Assembly: GCA_902569245.1 (NCBI GenBank)
Contig: CACFTO010000002.1
Coordinates: forward strand, 62,001-126,000
Source of the DNA: an uncultured Pelagibacteraceae bacterium
GTDB taxonomy: Bacteria; Pseudomonadota; Alphaproteobacteria; Pelagibacterales; Pelagibacteraceae
Reading direction: 5' to 3'
Length of the DNA: 64,000 bases
A program made the translations under genes and the position numbers. The notes below the pieces were generated by a model. That model was not told the origin of the DNA. It worked only from the letters and a program-made list of their open reading frames with translations, and searched no databases. This document shows, in pieces, positions 20,359 through 28,935 of the stretch. Position 1 is the stretch's first letter. Each line of letters begins with the position of its first letter.

Positions 20359-21111
20359 ATGATTAATAAAAAAGAAATATCTGCAGCAATTATCATTATA
20401 GGTAATGAGGTATTATCTGGCAGAACAAAAGATTTGAATACAAGTACATTGGCTACTTGGCTTAATTCTCTTGGAATTTCTGTTGGAGAGGTCAGAGTAA
20501 TTCCAGATATTGAGCAAACTATAATTGATACGGTTCATGAGTTAAGAGTTAAATACAACTATGTGTTTACCACAGGTGGTATTGGCCCTACACATGATGA
20601 CATTACCGCAGAATCAATTTCAAAAGCTTTTAATATTGAATATGGATTTCATAAAGAAGCATTTGCTATTTTAGAAAAATACTATGAACCTGGTAATTTT
20701 AATGATGGTAGACAAAAAATGGCAAAGATGCCAGTTTCAGCTAATTTAATTTTAAATCCAACAAGCGGGGCTCCAGGATTTTATGTAGAAAATGTTTTTT
20801 CTCTTCCAGGTGTTCCATCAATATTAAAAGCAATGATAGGTGGATTGGGAAATGTATTAGTTGGTGGAGACCCTATTCTTAGCAAAACAATAAATTTAAT
20901 GACCTACGAAAGTGAGATAGCAAGTTCATTAACTGATGTTCAAAATAATAACAAAGATGTAGAAATTGGAAGTTATCCTTTTTTTAGACAAGGTAAATTA
21001 GGTGTATCAATTGTATTAAGATCAAAAGATCAAGATAAAATAAACTTGTGTAACTCACTAATCCTTGCGTTTGTAAAATCAAAAAATATAAAAATAGTTG
21101 AACTAGAGTAA
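20359..21111 (+). CDS. CinA-like molybdopterin-binding domain protein
   Basis: The preferred start at 20359 gives 250 residues beginning MINKKEIS. An in-frame start further up would run back into sfsA. The MoaB/MogA-like domain shows IIGNEVLSGRTKDLN near residue 13 and TTGGIGPTHDDITAE near 68, the nucleotide/molybdopterin-binding signature of CinA's N-terminal half. The C-terminal deamidase domain of full CinA is missing. Stand-alone domains of this kind may be ADP-ribose or FAD pyrophosphatases; the exact activity is unknown. Confidence 0.8.
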   Translation: MINKKEISAAIIIIGNEVLSGRTKDLNTSTLATWLNSLGISVGEVRVIPDIEQTIIDTVHELRVKYNYVFTTGGIGPTHDDITAESISKAFNIEYGFHKEAFAILEKYYEPGNFNDGRQKMAKMPVSANLILNPTSGAPGFYVENVFSLPGVPSILKAMIGGLGNVLVGGDPILSKTINLMTYESEIASSLTDVQNNNKDVEIGSYPFFRQGKLGVSIVLRSKDQDKINLCNSLILAFVKSKNIKIVELE

Positions 21112-21515
21112 TGTTATATTTTGCTTACGGAAGTAATCTTAATCTTTTTCAAATGAAACGTAGATGCAAAGACTCTGTTTTTCTAAAAAAATACGAACTT
21201 AAAGGCTACAAATTAAACTTTAGAAGTAAATATAGAGCTGCTGACATAGAAAAGAGCAAAAATTCTTTAGTTCCTGGTGCTTTATTTGAAATATCAAAAA
21301 GTGATGAAAAAAAACTAGATGTCTATGAAGATTATCCAATTCTTTACAAAAAACTTTATTTTACTTATTACAATAAAACAGTGATGACTTATATCATGGT
21401 TAATAAAACAGAATTTAGGTATCCAACAGAAAGATATCTTAATGTGGTAAAACAAGGCTATAAAGATTGTAACTTAAATATTAGTTATTTAATAAAAGCA
21501 TTAAATAAATTTTAA
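21111..21515 (+). CDS. Gamma-glutamylcyclotransferase-like (AIG2/GGCT) protein
   Basis: The 134-residue protein begins MLYFAYGSNL, the substrate-binding YGSNL motif of the gamma-glutamylcyclotransferase fold. It continues with VPGALFEIS and LDVYEDYP, the latter near the usual catalytic Glu. The family cyclises gamma-glutamyl amino compounds to 5-oxoproline or acts on gamma-glutamyl-amines; the substrate here is unknown. It shares one base with the CinA-like stop and overlaps the convergent GT9 gene by 15 bases. Confidence 0.75.
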   Translation: MLYFAYGSNLNLFQMKRRCKDSVFLKKYELKGYKLNFRSKYRAADIEKSKNSLVPGALFEISKSDEKKLDVYEDYPILYKKLYFTYYNKTVMTYIMVNKTEFRYPTERYLNVVKQGYKDCNLNISYLIKALNKF

Positions 21516-22469
21516 TACATCCTCTTCACGTATTGTTTCAATATCATCGGATTTGTTAAGAATTTTTGAGTCTAAAATATCTATATTTTCAATCTTGGGT
21601 GCAAACTTTTCTGAATTTGTTGGTCCAAATAATACAATCATAGGAATATTTGCAAGCCCCATCATATGCATCACACCGTTATCAATTGAAACTGCTTTAT
21701 TCAATCTTGTTGCCATAGCAGTTACTAATGCTGGACAAGACATATTGGTATTTAATTCAGGAAAAATAGCCGAGTTATTTTCAGATTTAATTTTATTTAT
21801 TAGATCTTTTTCCTCCTTTTTAACAAAAAACACAGGCTTATATCCTTTTTCTTCAAGTGACTTTGATAAATTTATGAATTTAATTATAGACCAGGATTTT
21901 TTTCTATAAACGTTACCTTGAGTTAAAGATATGCCAATATACTTGTTATCAGGTAAAATTCTTTTTGCCTCTTCAAAATATTTTTTGTCAATGTTATCAA
22001 TATCATAAATTTCATGACTAATTTCTTCGTTTATTAACATGCCAATATTATCTAGTATTAGATTTAAATTATTCTTTGTATTTAAATATTTTTTTTTATG
22101 CGATGAAAAAAAATAATTTAATGTTGATGAATAAAAATAGTTACTTGGAATTCTTTTAAGGATTAAGGTATTTCTAATTTTAGACTGAAGATCTATTATT
22201 AGATCAAATTTATCTATAGAAGTTTTTTTAAGATTTTTGCTAGTTAATAATAAATGTTTCCATCTAAATCCAAAATATTGCAAATTCATATTTAAAGTAG
22301 GAATAGAAATATTGTATTCTTTTAAACTATTTTGAAAATGATTTTCATGCGCCCCTAAATAATAAATTTCAGTATTTTTAAATTTTGTTTTTAAACTAGT
22401 GATAAGATCAAATAATTGGATGCAATCACCAAGTCCTCCACCAGAATTATATAAAAGAATATTTTTCAT
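21501..22469 (-). CDS. Glycosyltransferase family 9 (heptosyltransferase-like)
   Basis: The 322-residue protein has the GT9 plan. The N-terminal NSGGGLGDCIQLFDLITSL is the glycine-rich acceptor-side loop, and the C-terminal half carries the nucleotide-sugar pocket (CPALVTAMA, SIDNGVMHMMGLANIP, VLFGPTNSEKFAP). GT9 enzymes add heptoses or related sugars to lipopolysaccharide core. It stands alone, with no other LPS genes nearby, and converges on the GGCT-like gene. The sugar and acceptor cannot be read from the sequence. Confidence 0.8.
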   Translation of the reverse strand: MKNILLYNSGGGLGDCIQLFDLITSLKTKFKNTEIYYLGAHENHFQNSLKEYNISIPTLNMNLQYFGFRWKHLLLTSKNLKKTSIDKFDLIIDLQSKIRNTLILKRIPSNYFYSSTLNYFFSSHKKKYLNTKNNLNLILDNIGMLINEEISHEIYDIDNIDKKYFEEAKRILPDNKYIGISLTQGNVYRKKSWSIIKFINLSKSLEEKGYKPVFFVKKEEKDLINKIKSENNSAIFPELNTNMSCPALVTAMATRLNKAVSIDNGVMHMMGLANIPMIVLFGPTNSEKFAPKIENIDILDSKILNKSDDIETIREEDVLKFI

Positions 22470-22527
22470 ATAAATGATATTTAAAGATTTTATTTAAAAT
22501 AAATATAATATAGTTTGCTCTATCTAA

Positions 22528-23214
22528 ATGCTTACAAAAAAACAACTAATTACAAAGGGAATTTTAGCTGTTGCGCCCCATATGTTTTCAGTAATTCCTT
22601 TTGGAATTGTATGTGGAGCAATCGGTATTGAGCTAGGTTTTAGCCCTATATTAGTTTATGCAATGTCCATCATCATATTTGGTGGTGCTTCTCAAATTGT
22701 ATTTTTGCAGCTTCTTTCAGGAGGAGCATCTGCGTTTATTGCAGTTACTTCAGTAGGGGTAATTAATTCAAGACATTTATTGTATGGAGCAGTTTTATCT
22801 GAGTATTTGGAAAAATTATCTTTTGTTAAGAAGTTATTAATATCCTACATAGTGGTAGACCAAGGATTTGCAGAGTCTAACAAGTTCTTTCAAAAAAATA
22901 AAACTGAACCATATCTGCATTATCATTTAATAGGAACTGGGGGAACTCTTTGGATTTGTTGGCAATTAGCAACATTATCAGGAATAATTCTTGGTTCATT
23001 TGTACCAGAGGAATTAGGATTAAAATTTGCAGTTCCTTTGACTTTTATTGCTATTGTCGTTCAAGATTTAAAAAAATTAGATCACGTAATAGTTATGATT
23101 ACATGTGGTTTAAGTTCTTTATTATTTTTTGATGCACCTTTTAAATCTTACATAATTATTTCACCCATAATAGCATTATTTGTTGCAGCACTAGTTTTGA
23201 GGTTAAAAAAATGA
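22528..23214 (+). CDS. azlC: AzlC family branched-chain amino acid exporter, large subunit
   Basis: The 228-residue integral membrane protein has FSVIPFGIVCGAIGIELGF near the N-terminus, then IIFGGASQIVFLQL and INSRHLLYGA, the AzlC hallmarks. About six hydrophobic stretches are visible. AzlC pairs with the small AzlD protein as a branched-chain amino acid exporter, and azlD follows with a 4-base overlap, which supports the call. The true substrate in this organism is not shown. Confidence 0.9.
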   Translation: MLTKKQLITKGILAVAPHMFSVIPFGIVCGAIGIELGFSPILVYAMSIIIFGGASQIVFLQLLSGGASAFIAVTSVGVINSRHLLYGAVLSEYLEKLSFVKKLLISYIVVDQGFAESNKFFQKNKTEPYLHYHLIGTGGTLWICWQLATLSGIILGSFVPEELGLKFAVPLTFIAIVVQDLKKLDHVIVMITCGLSSLLFFDAPFKSYIIISPIIALFVAALVLRLKK

Positions 23215-23522
23215 CTTGGTTATCAATTATTATTGCTGGGGTAATTACTTATTTTATGAGAATGACTATGGTTGCTTTGGTAGACAGGGATTTATTAGGA
23301 GAAAAAGTTAAAGCAGTCTTAGCGTATGTTCCATCAGCAGTATTTCCAGCAATAATATTTCCAGGAATATTCATTAATGATTTTGGAATTTTTATAGAAA
23401 TGAATGATCCAAAAATCTTCGGTGCAATAATTGCTATATTGGTTGGTTATTTTTCAAGAAATGTAATAGCCACTATAATATCTGGTCTATTTTCGTATTG
23501 GATTATTATATTTTTATTATAA
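23211..23522 (+). CDS. azlD: AzlD family branched-chain amino acid exporter, small subunit
   Basis: The 103-residue membrane protein contains YFMRMTMVALVDRD and LAYVPSAVFPAIIFPG, matching AzlD. About four hydrophobic segments are expected. Its ATG overlaps the azlC stop (ATGA), so the two subunits are translationally coupled. Confidence 0.9.
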   Translation: MTWLSIIIAGVITYFMRMTMVALVDRDLLGEKVKAVLAYVPSAVFPAIIFPGIFINDFGIFIEMNDPKIFGAIIAILVGYFSRNVIATIISGLFSYWIIIFLL

Positions 23523-23531
23523 AATTTAATT

Positions 23532-24431
23532 ATGAGCATCACTAGATCTGAAAGTAACTTCTATAAAAAGAACGGCTACTTAATTAAAGATCAGCTTATT
23601 TCAAAGAAAGATATCAATAAATTAAATACTCTTATTAATAAGATTGTAACTAAAGAAAAGAACAGTAGACGAAAAGTTAAGGATCAAGGTGGAACTCAAA
23701 GTTATGATAATTATCACTTTGTATTCAATAGCAATTCATCAAAAAATAAAGAAATATTAAGATTAAATAACCCTCAAAATAACAATAAACTATTTTATGA
23801 TTTATCAAGAAATAAAAAGATTATTGATATTGTTAAAAAGCTAATTGGTGGAACAGTAAGATTTCATCTTGGCAAATTAAACTTTAAACTACCTAATAAG
23901 AAAAAGGGGAGTTTAGTTGAATGGCATCAAGACTTTGCATTTTATCCTCATACAAATGACGATTTAATAACAGTTGGTATTTATCTTGAAGATTGTGATG
24001 AAAAAAATGGCCCCTTAAAGGTTATAAAAGGTTCTCATAAAAAAGAACTATTTAGTCATCACAGCAATGATAATTATTTTGTAGGCAAAATTAATACTAA
24101 AAAAAATAAAATCAATTTAAAAAAGTCAGTCTCTTTAACTGGTAAAGCAGGATCAGTTGCTTTCTTTCATTGTCGAACAATTCATGGTTCAGGCTTAAAT
24201 CATACTAATGGATCAAGACCTTTAATATTATTTGGTTATAGAGCATGTGATGCATGGCCTATTATTAATGATGGTAATCCTCATCCAGAAACAAACTTTG
24301 AAAATTATGATGCAAATATTATTTATGGAAAAAAATCAATTGTACCAAGATGTACAGATGTACCTGTAATTATTCCATTACCTAAAAAGAAACATTATGT
24401 TTCAATTTATCAACTTCAGAAAAGTAATTAA
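23532..24431 (+). CDS. Phytanoyl-CoA dioxygenase (PhyH) family protein
   Basis: The 299-residue Fe(II)/2-oxoglutarate oxygenase carries the 2-His-1-Asp facial triad. WHQDFAFY near residue 131 supplies His-x-Asp, and HCRTIHGSGLNH near residue 215 the distal His. The Arg in NGSRPLILFG would hold 2-oxoglutarate. GIYLEDCDEKNGPLKVIKGS is the typical core strand pattern. Substrates in this family range from lipids to small metabolites and phosphonates, and nothing nearby points to one. Confidence 0.85.
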   Translation: MSITRSESNFYKKNGYLIKDQLISKKDINKLNTLINKIVTKEKNSRRKVKDQGGTQSYDNYHFVFNSNSSKNKEILRLNNPQNNNKLFYDLSRNKKIIDIVKKLIGGTVRFHLGKLNFKLPNKKKGSLVEWHQDFAFYPHTNDDLITVGIYLEDCDEKNGPLKVIKGSHKKELFSHHSNDNYFVGKINTKKNKINLKKSVSLTGKAGSVAFFHCRTIHGSGLNHTNGSRPLILFGYRACDAWPIINDGNPHPETNFENYDANIIYGKKSIVPRCTDVPVIIPLPKKKHYVSIYQLQKSN

Positions 24432-24736
24432 AATATAAGTCCAAAAAGACTAAGTATAAGTAGGGCTTCCATTCCAACAAACATATCTAATACTTTTTGA
24501 TTATATTAATTGAATTTTTATTATGACTTTCAATTGTCCATCCATCATTAGCACGAGCATGTGGATGGACAATTAAGAGGATCATGAAAACAACTAAATG
24601 AAGAAAAAAAAATAATGATAATCTCACGATTCTATTTCTAGAATATTGATTTGTTTAAAATAGGTTTTAATTTCGTTATGAATATGAACTAATATCACAT
24701 TTTAAACACAGATCATTTTAGGTATAAGATCAATAT
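24432..24736. other. Gene-poor stretch with a perfect inverted repeat
   Basis: No recognisable gene is present. The main feature is a 13-base perfect inverted repeat, described separately. On the minus strand, 24487-24627 encodes a possible 46-residue peptide with a GTG start. It has a hydrophobic N-terminus and a signal-peptidase-like HARA site, but no clear ribosome-binding site, so it is only a candidate. Confidence 0.5.
24532..24574. repeat. 13-base perfect inverted repeat (hairpin)
   Basis: AATTGTCCATCCA (24532-24544) and TGGATGGACAATT (24562-24574) are exact reverse complements with a 17-base loop. No T tract follows on either side, so it is not a standard intrinsic terminator. It lies 101 bases after the PhyH-family stop. 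Confidence 0.8.
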
Positions 24737-24805
24737 ATGAAATATATTTTATTAGGTGCTGCTATCGCTTTTGCAATGTATCTTGGTGATAAATACATTC
24801 TTTAA
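24737..24805 (+). CDS. Candidate 22-residue hydrophobic peptide
   Basis: An ATG opens a 22-residue frame (MKYILLGAAIAFAMYLGDKY plus two residues) that would form one membrane helix. There is no recognisable family and no strong ribosome-binding site. It lies in the sparse zone just before a small lipoprotein gene and could be chance. Confidence 0.25.
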   Translation: MKYILLGAAIAFAMYLGDKYIL

Positions 24806-24859
24806 GATACGTCAATTTTATACATAAATACTTTAATTAATTAATATATATCAGTATTT

Positions 24860-25036
24860 ATGAGGGGATTCTTAATTGTGATTGTGCTATTATTCATATT
24901 TGGTTGTACAACAACTAAGGAAACAGCAGATTATAATGTTAAATTTCAAAAAGTTAGATCAAAATGTTTATTTGATGGTTTTGAACGAGATACATTTAAA
25001 TATAAAACGTGTATAAAAAAAAATATGGCTAAATAA
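24860..25036 (+). CDS. Small putative lipoprotein
   Basis: A 58-residue frame begins MRGFLIVIVLLFIFGC. A short charged start, a hydrophobic core and a Cys at position 16 form a signal-peptidase-II-like site (IFGC, close to the lipobox consensus). The mature part is about 43 residues, has two further Cys (36 and 51) and many Lys, and matches no family I know. Its stop lies one base before the DUF4396 gene, which supports it as a real first gene of that cluster. Confidence 0.55.
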   Translation: MRGFLIVIVLLFIFGCTTTKETADYNVKFQKVRSKCLFDGFERDTFKYKTCIKKNMAK

Positions 25037-25037
25037 T

Positions 25038-25481
25038 ATGAGCGCTGAAGCAATAAGTTTTAATTGGAAATGTAAACATACCTGGAGAAGAAGTGCCAAG
25101 AATACAGCTTGGTGCTTGTTAGGTTGTGCAATTGGTGATTTTGGAACTATATTATTTTTTCAATTAACTAAAATCCCTTTCCCAGTTTTAAGTATTATGA
25201 TTTTAGCAATAATTAATGGCTTGATCACAAGTGTAATTTTAGAGACATTTATTTTAATGAAACAAAGTTTTACTTTTCAAAAAGCTTTGAAGACTGCATT
25301 GGGCATGAGCTTTATTTCTATGGTTAGTATGGAAGTGGCAATGAATATTACAGATTATGCTTTAACTGGAGGTGCAATACTTACCTGGTGGGTGGTGCCA
25401 ATAATGTTAGCAGTTGGATTTGTCACCCCATGGCCTTACAATTATTGGAGACTTAAAAAGCATAATCAAGCCTGTCATTAA
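25038..25481 (+). CDS. DUF4396-like membrane protein
   Basis: The 147-residue protein starts with a polar segment containing CKHTWRRSAKNTAWC, followed by four hydrophobic stretches (about 23-45, 50-72, 85-105, 112-135). The tail WPYNYWRLKKHNQACH is Cys/His containing. The pattern resembles DUF4396 proteins, which often occur with copper or metal-handling genes; no such gene is seen here. Function unknown. Confidence 0.6.
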   Translation: MSAEAISFNWKCKHTWRRSAKNTAWCLLGCAIGDFGTILFFQLTKIPFPVLSIMILAIINGLITSVILETFILMKQSFTFQKALKTALGMSFISMVSMEVAMNITDYALTGGAILTWWVVPIMLAVGFVTPWPYNYWRLKKHNQACH

Positions 25482-25508
25482 ATTAAATTAATTAACCAAA
25501 GGACTAAA

Positions 25509-25694
25509 ATGAGGATATTAAAAGAGTTAGAAGATGCAAAATTAGTGATTGTTGATTTAGAGGTAAGATTAGGTGAAGAAGTAAGAAGTGCTCCAACTTT
25601 ATGCGCAAAATATAAGGGTAAAATTATACCTCTTAATACAGCACATGATGGTAGACCAATATTAATGAAAGAAGAAAATTCAATAGAAAACTAA
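25509..25694 (+). CDS. Small protein of unknown function
   Basis: The 61-residue charged protein is soluble-looking (MRILKELEDAKLVIVDLEVR at the start). I do not recognise a family. A ribosome-binding-like AAAGGA (25498-25503) sits upstream of the ATG, and the gene lies 3 bases before the DUF4149 gene, so it is probably translated as part of that small operon. Confidence 0.55.
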   Translation: MRILKELEDAKLVIVDLEVRLGEEVRSAPTLCAKYKGKIIPLNTAHDGRPILMKEENSIEN

Positions 25695-25697
25695 ATT

Positions 25698-26087
25698 ATG
25701 ATTGAGCAGATTACTATTTATTTAACAGCAATGATTTTAGGAATAATGTTATTCTTTTCATTTGTTATTGCTCCAGTAGTATTTACTACTTTAGATGAAG
25801 ATAATGCTCGAAAGTTTATAAGAAGAATATTTCCTTTTTACTATAATGTTAACTTAGGATTAAGTTTAATTGTTCTAATAACTTTTTTATTTTTAAGTAA
25901 ATTAGGAATAGATTTTTATTTAATTTTAGTAATCACACTTTTATTTGCTACCTCAAATTACTTGTTAATGCCTTTGATTAATAAATATAGAGATGAAAAG
26001 CAGGATAAAAAATTTAAATATTCACACTTTATATCTGTTGTGATTAATTTTGTTCAGATGATATTCTTAGTAGTTATGTTAATTTAA
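25698..26087 (+). CDS. DUF4149 (TMEM205-like) membrane protein
   Basis: The 129-residue protein has four hydrophobic segments. The first holds LGIMLFFSFVIAPVVFTTLD, the DUF4149 signature in which a Pro-containing helix precedes a conserved turn. YYNVNLGLSL and LLMPLINKYRDE are further matches. Function unknown. Its stop overlaps the start of the hydratase gene (TAATG). Confidence 0.65.
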   Translation: MIEQITIYLTAMILGIMLFFSFVIAPVVFTTLDEDNARKFIRRIFPFYYNVNLGLSLIVLITFLFLSKLGIDFYLILVITLLFATSNYLLMPLINKYRDEKQDKKFKYSHFISVVINFVQMIFLVVMLI

Positions 26088-26869
26088 TGAATAAATTATC
26101 TTCAAAAGAATTAGATTTATATTCAAATCAAATTCTTGAAGATTATGATGCAAAAAAACCAAGCCAAATATTTAAAAATAAAGTAAAGGTAAGCAACGAA
26201 GATGCTTTACTTATACAAAATAAAGTAACTGAATTAAGAGTATCAAGAGGTGAGGAAATCATTGGTTATAAAATAGGCTGTATTTCAAAAGATACTCAAA
26301 AAAAAATGGATCTTTCTAATCCAGCAAAAGGCACACTTTGGAAGCACGAATTACATCAAAGTGGTGTTGAACTAAATAAAAAGGATTATTTCAATCCTGC
26401 AATGGAAGCAGAATTTGGAGTTATACTTAATAGAGATATTAATCCAGACCTAGTATCATTTGATTATATACTGGAGTCTGTTCAATCAATTTATCCCTTA
26501 ATAGAAATACATAATTTAGTTTTTAATGGAGATGCTCCAAATGGTGCAGAACTTTTAGCCAATAATGCAATTCATGCTGGAGTTATTTTAGGACCAGAGA
26601 ACAAAGTTCCAAACAGCAATGAAATCACTGATTTAAAACTAATCTATGACAATGAAGTAGTTGATAAATGGATAGATAAAAAATGGCCTTTTGATATGCT
26701 TAGTGAAATAGAGTGGTTAGTGAGAGATAAAGCAAAAACAAATAATATTTTGAAAAAAAATGATTTAATTTTAACAGGAGCATATGGATTTCCTGTTCCT
26801 ATTAATGAAAAGAAGTTGATCGTAGTTACCTCATCAGCTTTTGGAGATATATCTTCAACATTTATTTAA
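26087..26869 (+). CDS. MhpD-family 2-keto-4-pentenoate hydratase-like enzyme
   Basis: The 260-residue protein matches the fumarylacetoacetate-hydrolase-like hydratase/decarboxylase group. EEIIGYKIGCISKDTQKKM near residue 52, FNPAMEAEFGVILNRDI near 102 (metal-ligand Glu residues) and the closing LTGAYGFPVPI are typical. Known members hydrate 2-hydroxypentadienoate or decarboxylate 4-oxalocrotonate. It lies directly before a HIBADH-type dehydrogenase and near a TTT transporter, suggesting catabolism of a small carboxylate. Confidence 0.75.
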   Translation: MNKLSSKELDLYSNQILEDYDAKKPSQIFKNKVKVSNEDALLIQNKVTELRVSRGEEIIGYKIGCISKDTQKKMDLSNPAKGTLWKHELHQSGVELNKKDYFNPAMEAEFGVILNRDINPDLVSFDYILESVQSIYPLIEIHNLVFNGDAPNGAELLANNAIHAGVILGPENKVPNSNEITDLKLIYDNEVVDKWIDKKWPFDMLSEIEWLVRDKAKTNNILKKNDLILTGAYGFPVPINEKKLIVVTSSAFGDISSTFI

Positions 26870-26887
26870 ATTACGAAAGGAGAGATC

Positions 26888-27895
26888 ATGAGCGATATCA
26901 TAACAATAGGGGTGATTGGCTTAGGAAATGCTGGTACACCAATTTTAAATAATTTATACAAATCAAAGAAGTATAACCTTGTAGCCTTTGATATTGATAA
27001 AAATAAACTCAATGATGTTCCAACAGATATTAGTAAAGCTAATTCTATCAAAGATCTTGCACAGAAATGTAATGCAGTTTTAACTTGTTTACCAAAGCCA
27101 GAACATGTTTTGCAAGCTGTTGATGGTGAAGATGGATTATTACAAAATGCTACATCTGGAATGATATGGATAGACACATCTACAACCGACTTTAAACAAA
27201 CCCAAAAATTGGCAGAAAAAGCAAAAACTTATGGTGTTTCATTGTTAGAGGCTACTCTAACTGGCGGGGTTCATGCTTTACAAAATAATAATATGGTTTG
27301 TTTAGCTGGAGGAGACAAGAAAATTTTTAATAATTGGAAAGAAGTTTTACAAGATGCAATTGGTGAAGTTGTTGTTCTTTGTGGAGATATAGGAGCAGGA
27401 GCTATTGCGAAAGTTGTCTCTAACATGCTTGCATTTACCAATATGGTTGCTGCATCAGAATGCATGATGATTGCTAAAAGAGCAGGATTAGATTTAGAGA
27501 ATTTTTTTGATGCAATACGTGTCTCAGCTGGAAATTCTTTTGCGTGGGAAACAGTTGTGCCCCACATTTTTAATCAAAAATATGAAGCTGGATTTACAAT
27601 GGATTTAGCATGCAAAGATATGAATTTAAGTTACTTACTTGGGCAACATTTAAATGTTCCATTAGACTTACATATGGAAGTTAAAAAAAAAATGGAAGAA
27701 GCGAGAGCTCAATATGGAGATAGTGAAGGCTGTTATGTTTACCCACGAACACTCGAGGACAAACTTGGTGAACCATTATCATTAAAAGGTTGGGATAATT
27801 GGGGTTATGATATTAAAGTTGTTGATGGATCAATCGTTGTAAATCACAAAAACAGACCTCAATCAAAACATCCTCAGTATAATTCAAAGAGTTAA
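26888..27895 (+). CDS. 3-hydroxyisobutyrate dehydrogenase-family oxidoreductase
   Basis: The 335-residue beta-hydroxyacid dehydrogenase has the NAD(P) loop GVIGLGNAGTPI near residue 8, a variant substrate loop EATLTGGVHALQNN near 122, and the catalytic Lys in GAIAKVVSNML near 180. It is longer than the usual 290-300 residues because of a C-terminal extension rich in charged and aromatic residues. A strong ribosome-binding site (AAAGGAGA, 26876-26883) precedes the ATG. Relatives include 3-hydroxyisobutyrate, tartronate-semialdehyde and sulfolactaldehyde reductases. Confidence 0.8.
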   Translation: MSDIITIGVIGLGNAGTPILNNLYKSKKYNLVAFDIDKNKLNDVPTDISKANSIKDLAQKCNAVLTCLPKPEHVLQAVDGEDGLLQNATSGMIWIDTSTTDFKQTQKLAEKAKTYGVSLLEATLTGGVHALQNNNMVCLAGGDKKIFNNWKEVLQDAIGEVVVLCGDIGAGAIAKVVSNMLAFTNMVAASECMMIAKRAGLDLENFFDAIRVSAGNSFAWETVVPHIFNQKYEAGFTMDLACKDMNLSYLLGQHLNVPLDLHMEVKKKMEEARAQYGDSEGCYVYPRTLEDKLGEPLSLKGWDNWGYDIKVVDGSIVVNHKNRPQSKHPQYNSKS

Positions 27896-27920
27896 ATAAG
27901 ATTTTAATAATTAATTATTT

Positions 27921-28808
27921 TTATTTATCTTTAACTGAAACTAATTCTGGATATTTATCAAATAAAATTTCAGCAGGTCTCTCTCCAGACCTTAATGGAT
28001 CAATCAGCATTACTTGGCTGGGCATAATATTGGTTAAATTACAATCTGTACCAAAGAGTTCAAAATAATTAAGTATATCTGAATACCATCTCACTTCAGC
28101 TTCCTTTGGTGAAGTAACTTCAAATGCAACCTTATTTTTACCAAAGTGTTCGAGCACTCCAGTTAGTACATCTGACTTACTATCATGAAGTTCAATTTCT
28201 TCATGATCAATAAGCATTGAAAATGCTCCATATTCAAAAAAAGGTTCAGCGCTATCAACAATTTGTTTTAATGTTGCAGGAGTATTTTTTTTTGTTTTAT
28301 CCCATCCACTTTCTGGATGATGCTCATAAATTATATTCATTCCATTTTTAATCGCATGATTACACCAAGCTTTAATTTGATTTTCAGGGATATCTCCAAA
28401 TGTATTCATGAATTCCATTGCAGAAAATCCTAAATCTGCCGCAACATCAATTGCTTCATTTACTTTTCCCTTTTTAAAAGCTTTTATAAAATAACCATGA
28501 TCCAAGTAAGGCTCTATAGAGTGTTTTTTGTAAAGATCATTTTTACGTTCTAACCATTCCTTTGGATGTCCTAGAACTTGCATTGTTGCAATTTTAACAT
28601 GGTCAATCCTTTTACCTGCAACTTCTAGAAAGTCCTCTAATTCACGAAGTCCCATTCTTTCGTGGTACCAAGGGCCTTCATCAAAACCCACATCTTTCAA
28701 CCATAGTTGTGATTTAGTTCTGGGCTTGGGTTCTATAGCATTTAAATCAAATACTTTTGATATCGAATTTTTTGTTTTAGACATGTTTTTTGCTTTTATA
28801 TTAGTCAA
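27921..28808 (-). CDS. ComA-like (phosphosulfolactate synthase family) protein 1
   Basis: The 295-residue TIM-barrel protein resembles ComA, which adds sulfite to phosphoenolpyruvate. The pattern includes KPRTKSQLWLKDVGF near residue 32, LEDFLEVAGKRIDHVKI near 56, DHGYFIKAF near 103 and ADLGFSAMEFMN near 126. A shorter start at MSKTKNS (28784) is possible. A paralogue sits beyond the transporter genes (32058-32852), so the pair brackets the TTT genes. No other coenzyme M genes are present, so the true reaction is unknown. Confidence 0.6.
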   Translation of the reverse strand: MTNIKAKNMSKTKNSISKVFDLNAIEPKPRTKSQLWLKDVGFDEGPWYHERMGLRELEDFLEVAGKRIDHVKIATMQVLGHPKEWLERKNDLYKKHSIEPYLDHGYFIKAFKKGKVNEAIDVAADLGFSAMEFMNTFGDIPENQIKAWCNHAIKNGMNIIYEHHPESGWDKTKKNTPATLKQIVDSAEPFFEYGAFSMLIDHEEIELHDSKSDVLTGVLEHFGKNKVAFEVTSPKEAEVRWYSDILNYFELFGTDCNLTNIMPSQVMLIDPLRSGERPAEILFDKYPELVSVKDK

Positions 28809-28874
28809 ATAGATAAATTTCTAACTAAATACGTCATTTTCACAGTTCTTGTGGATTTAAAAAAATATAATTAG

Positions 28875-28904
28875 TTGAAAGACCCATAATGAACACGTTA
28901 TACT
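28875..28904 (+). promoter_or_regulatory. Predicted promoter for the TTT transporter operon
   Basis: TTGAAA (28875-28880) and TATACT (28899-28904) are 18 bases apart and lie about 30 bases upstream of the TctC ATG. A G-rich ribosome-binding site, AAGGGGGG (28923-28930), follows. The region is the divergent gap between ComA-like 1 and TctC. Confidence 0.55.
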
Positions 28905-28935
28905 ATCTCTATCAATATTCTCAAGGGGGGAAATT

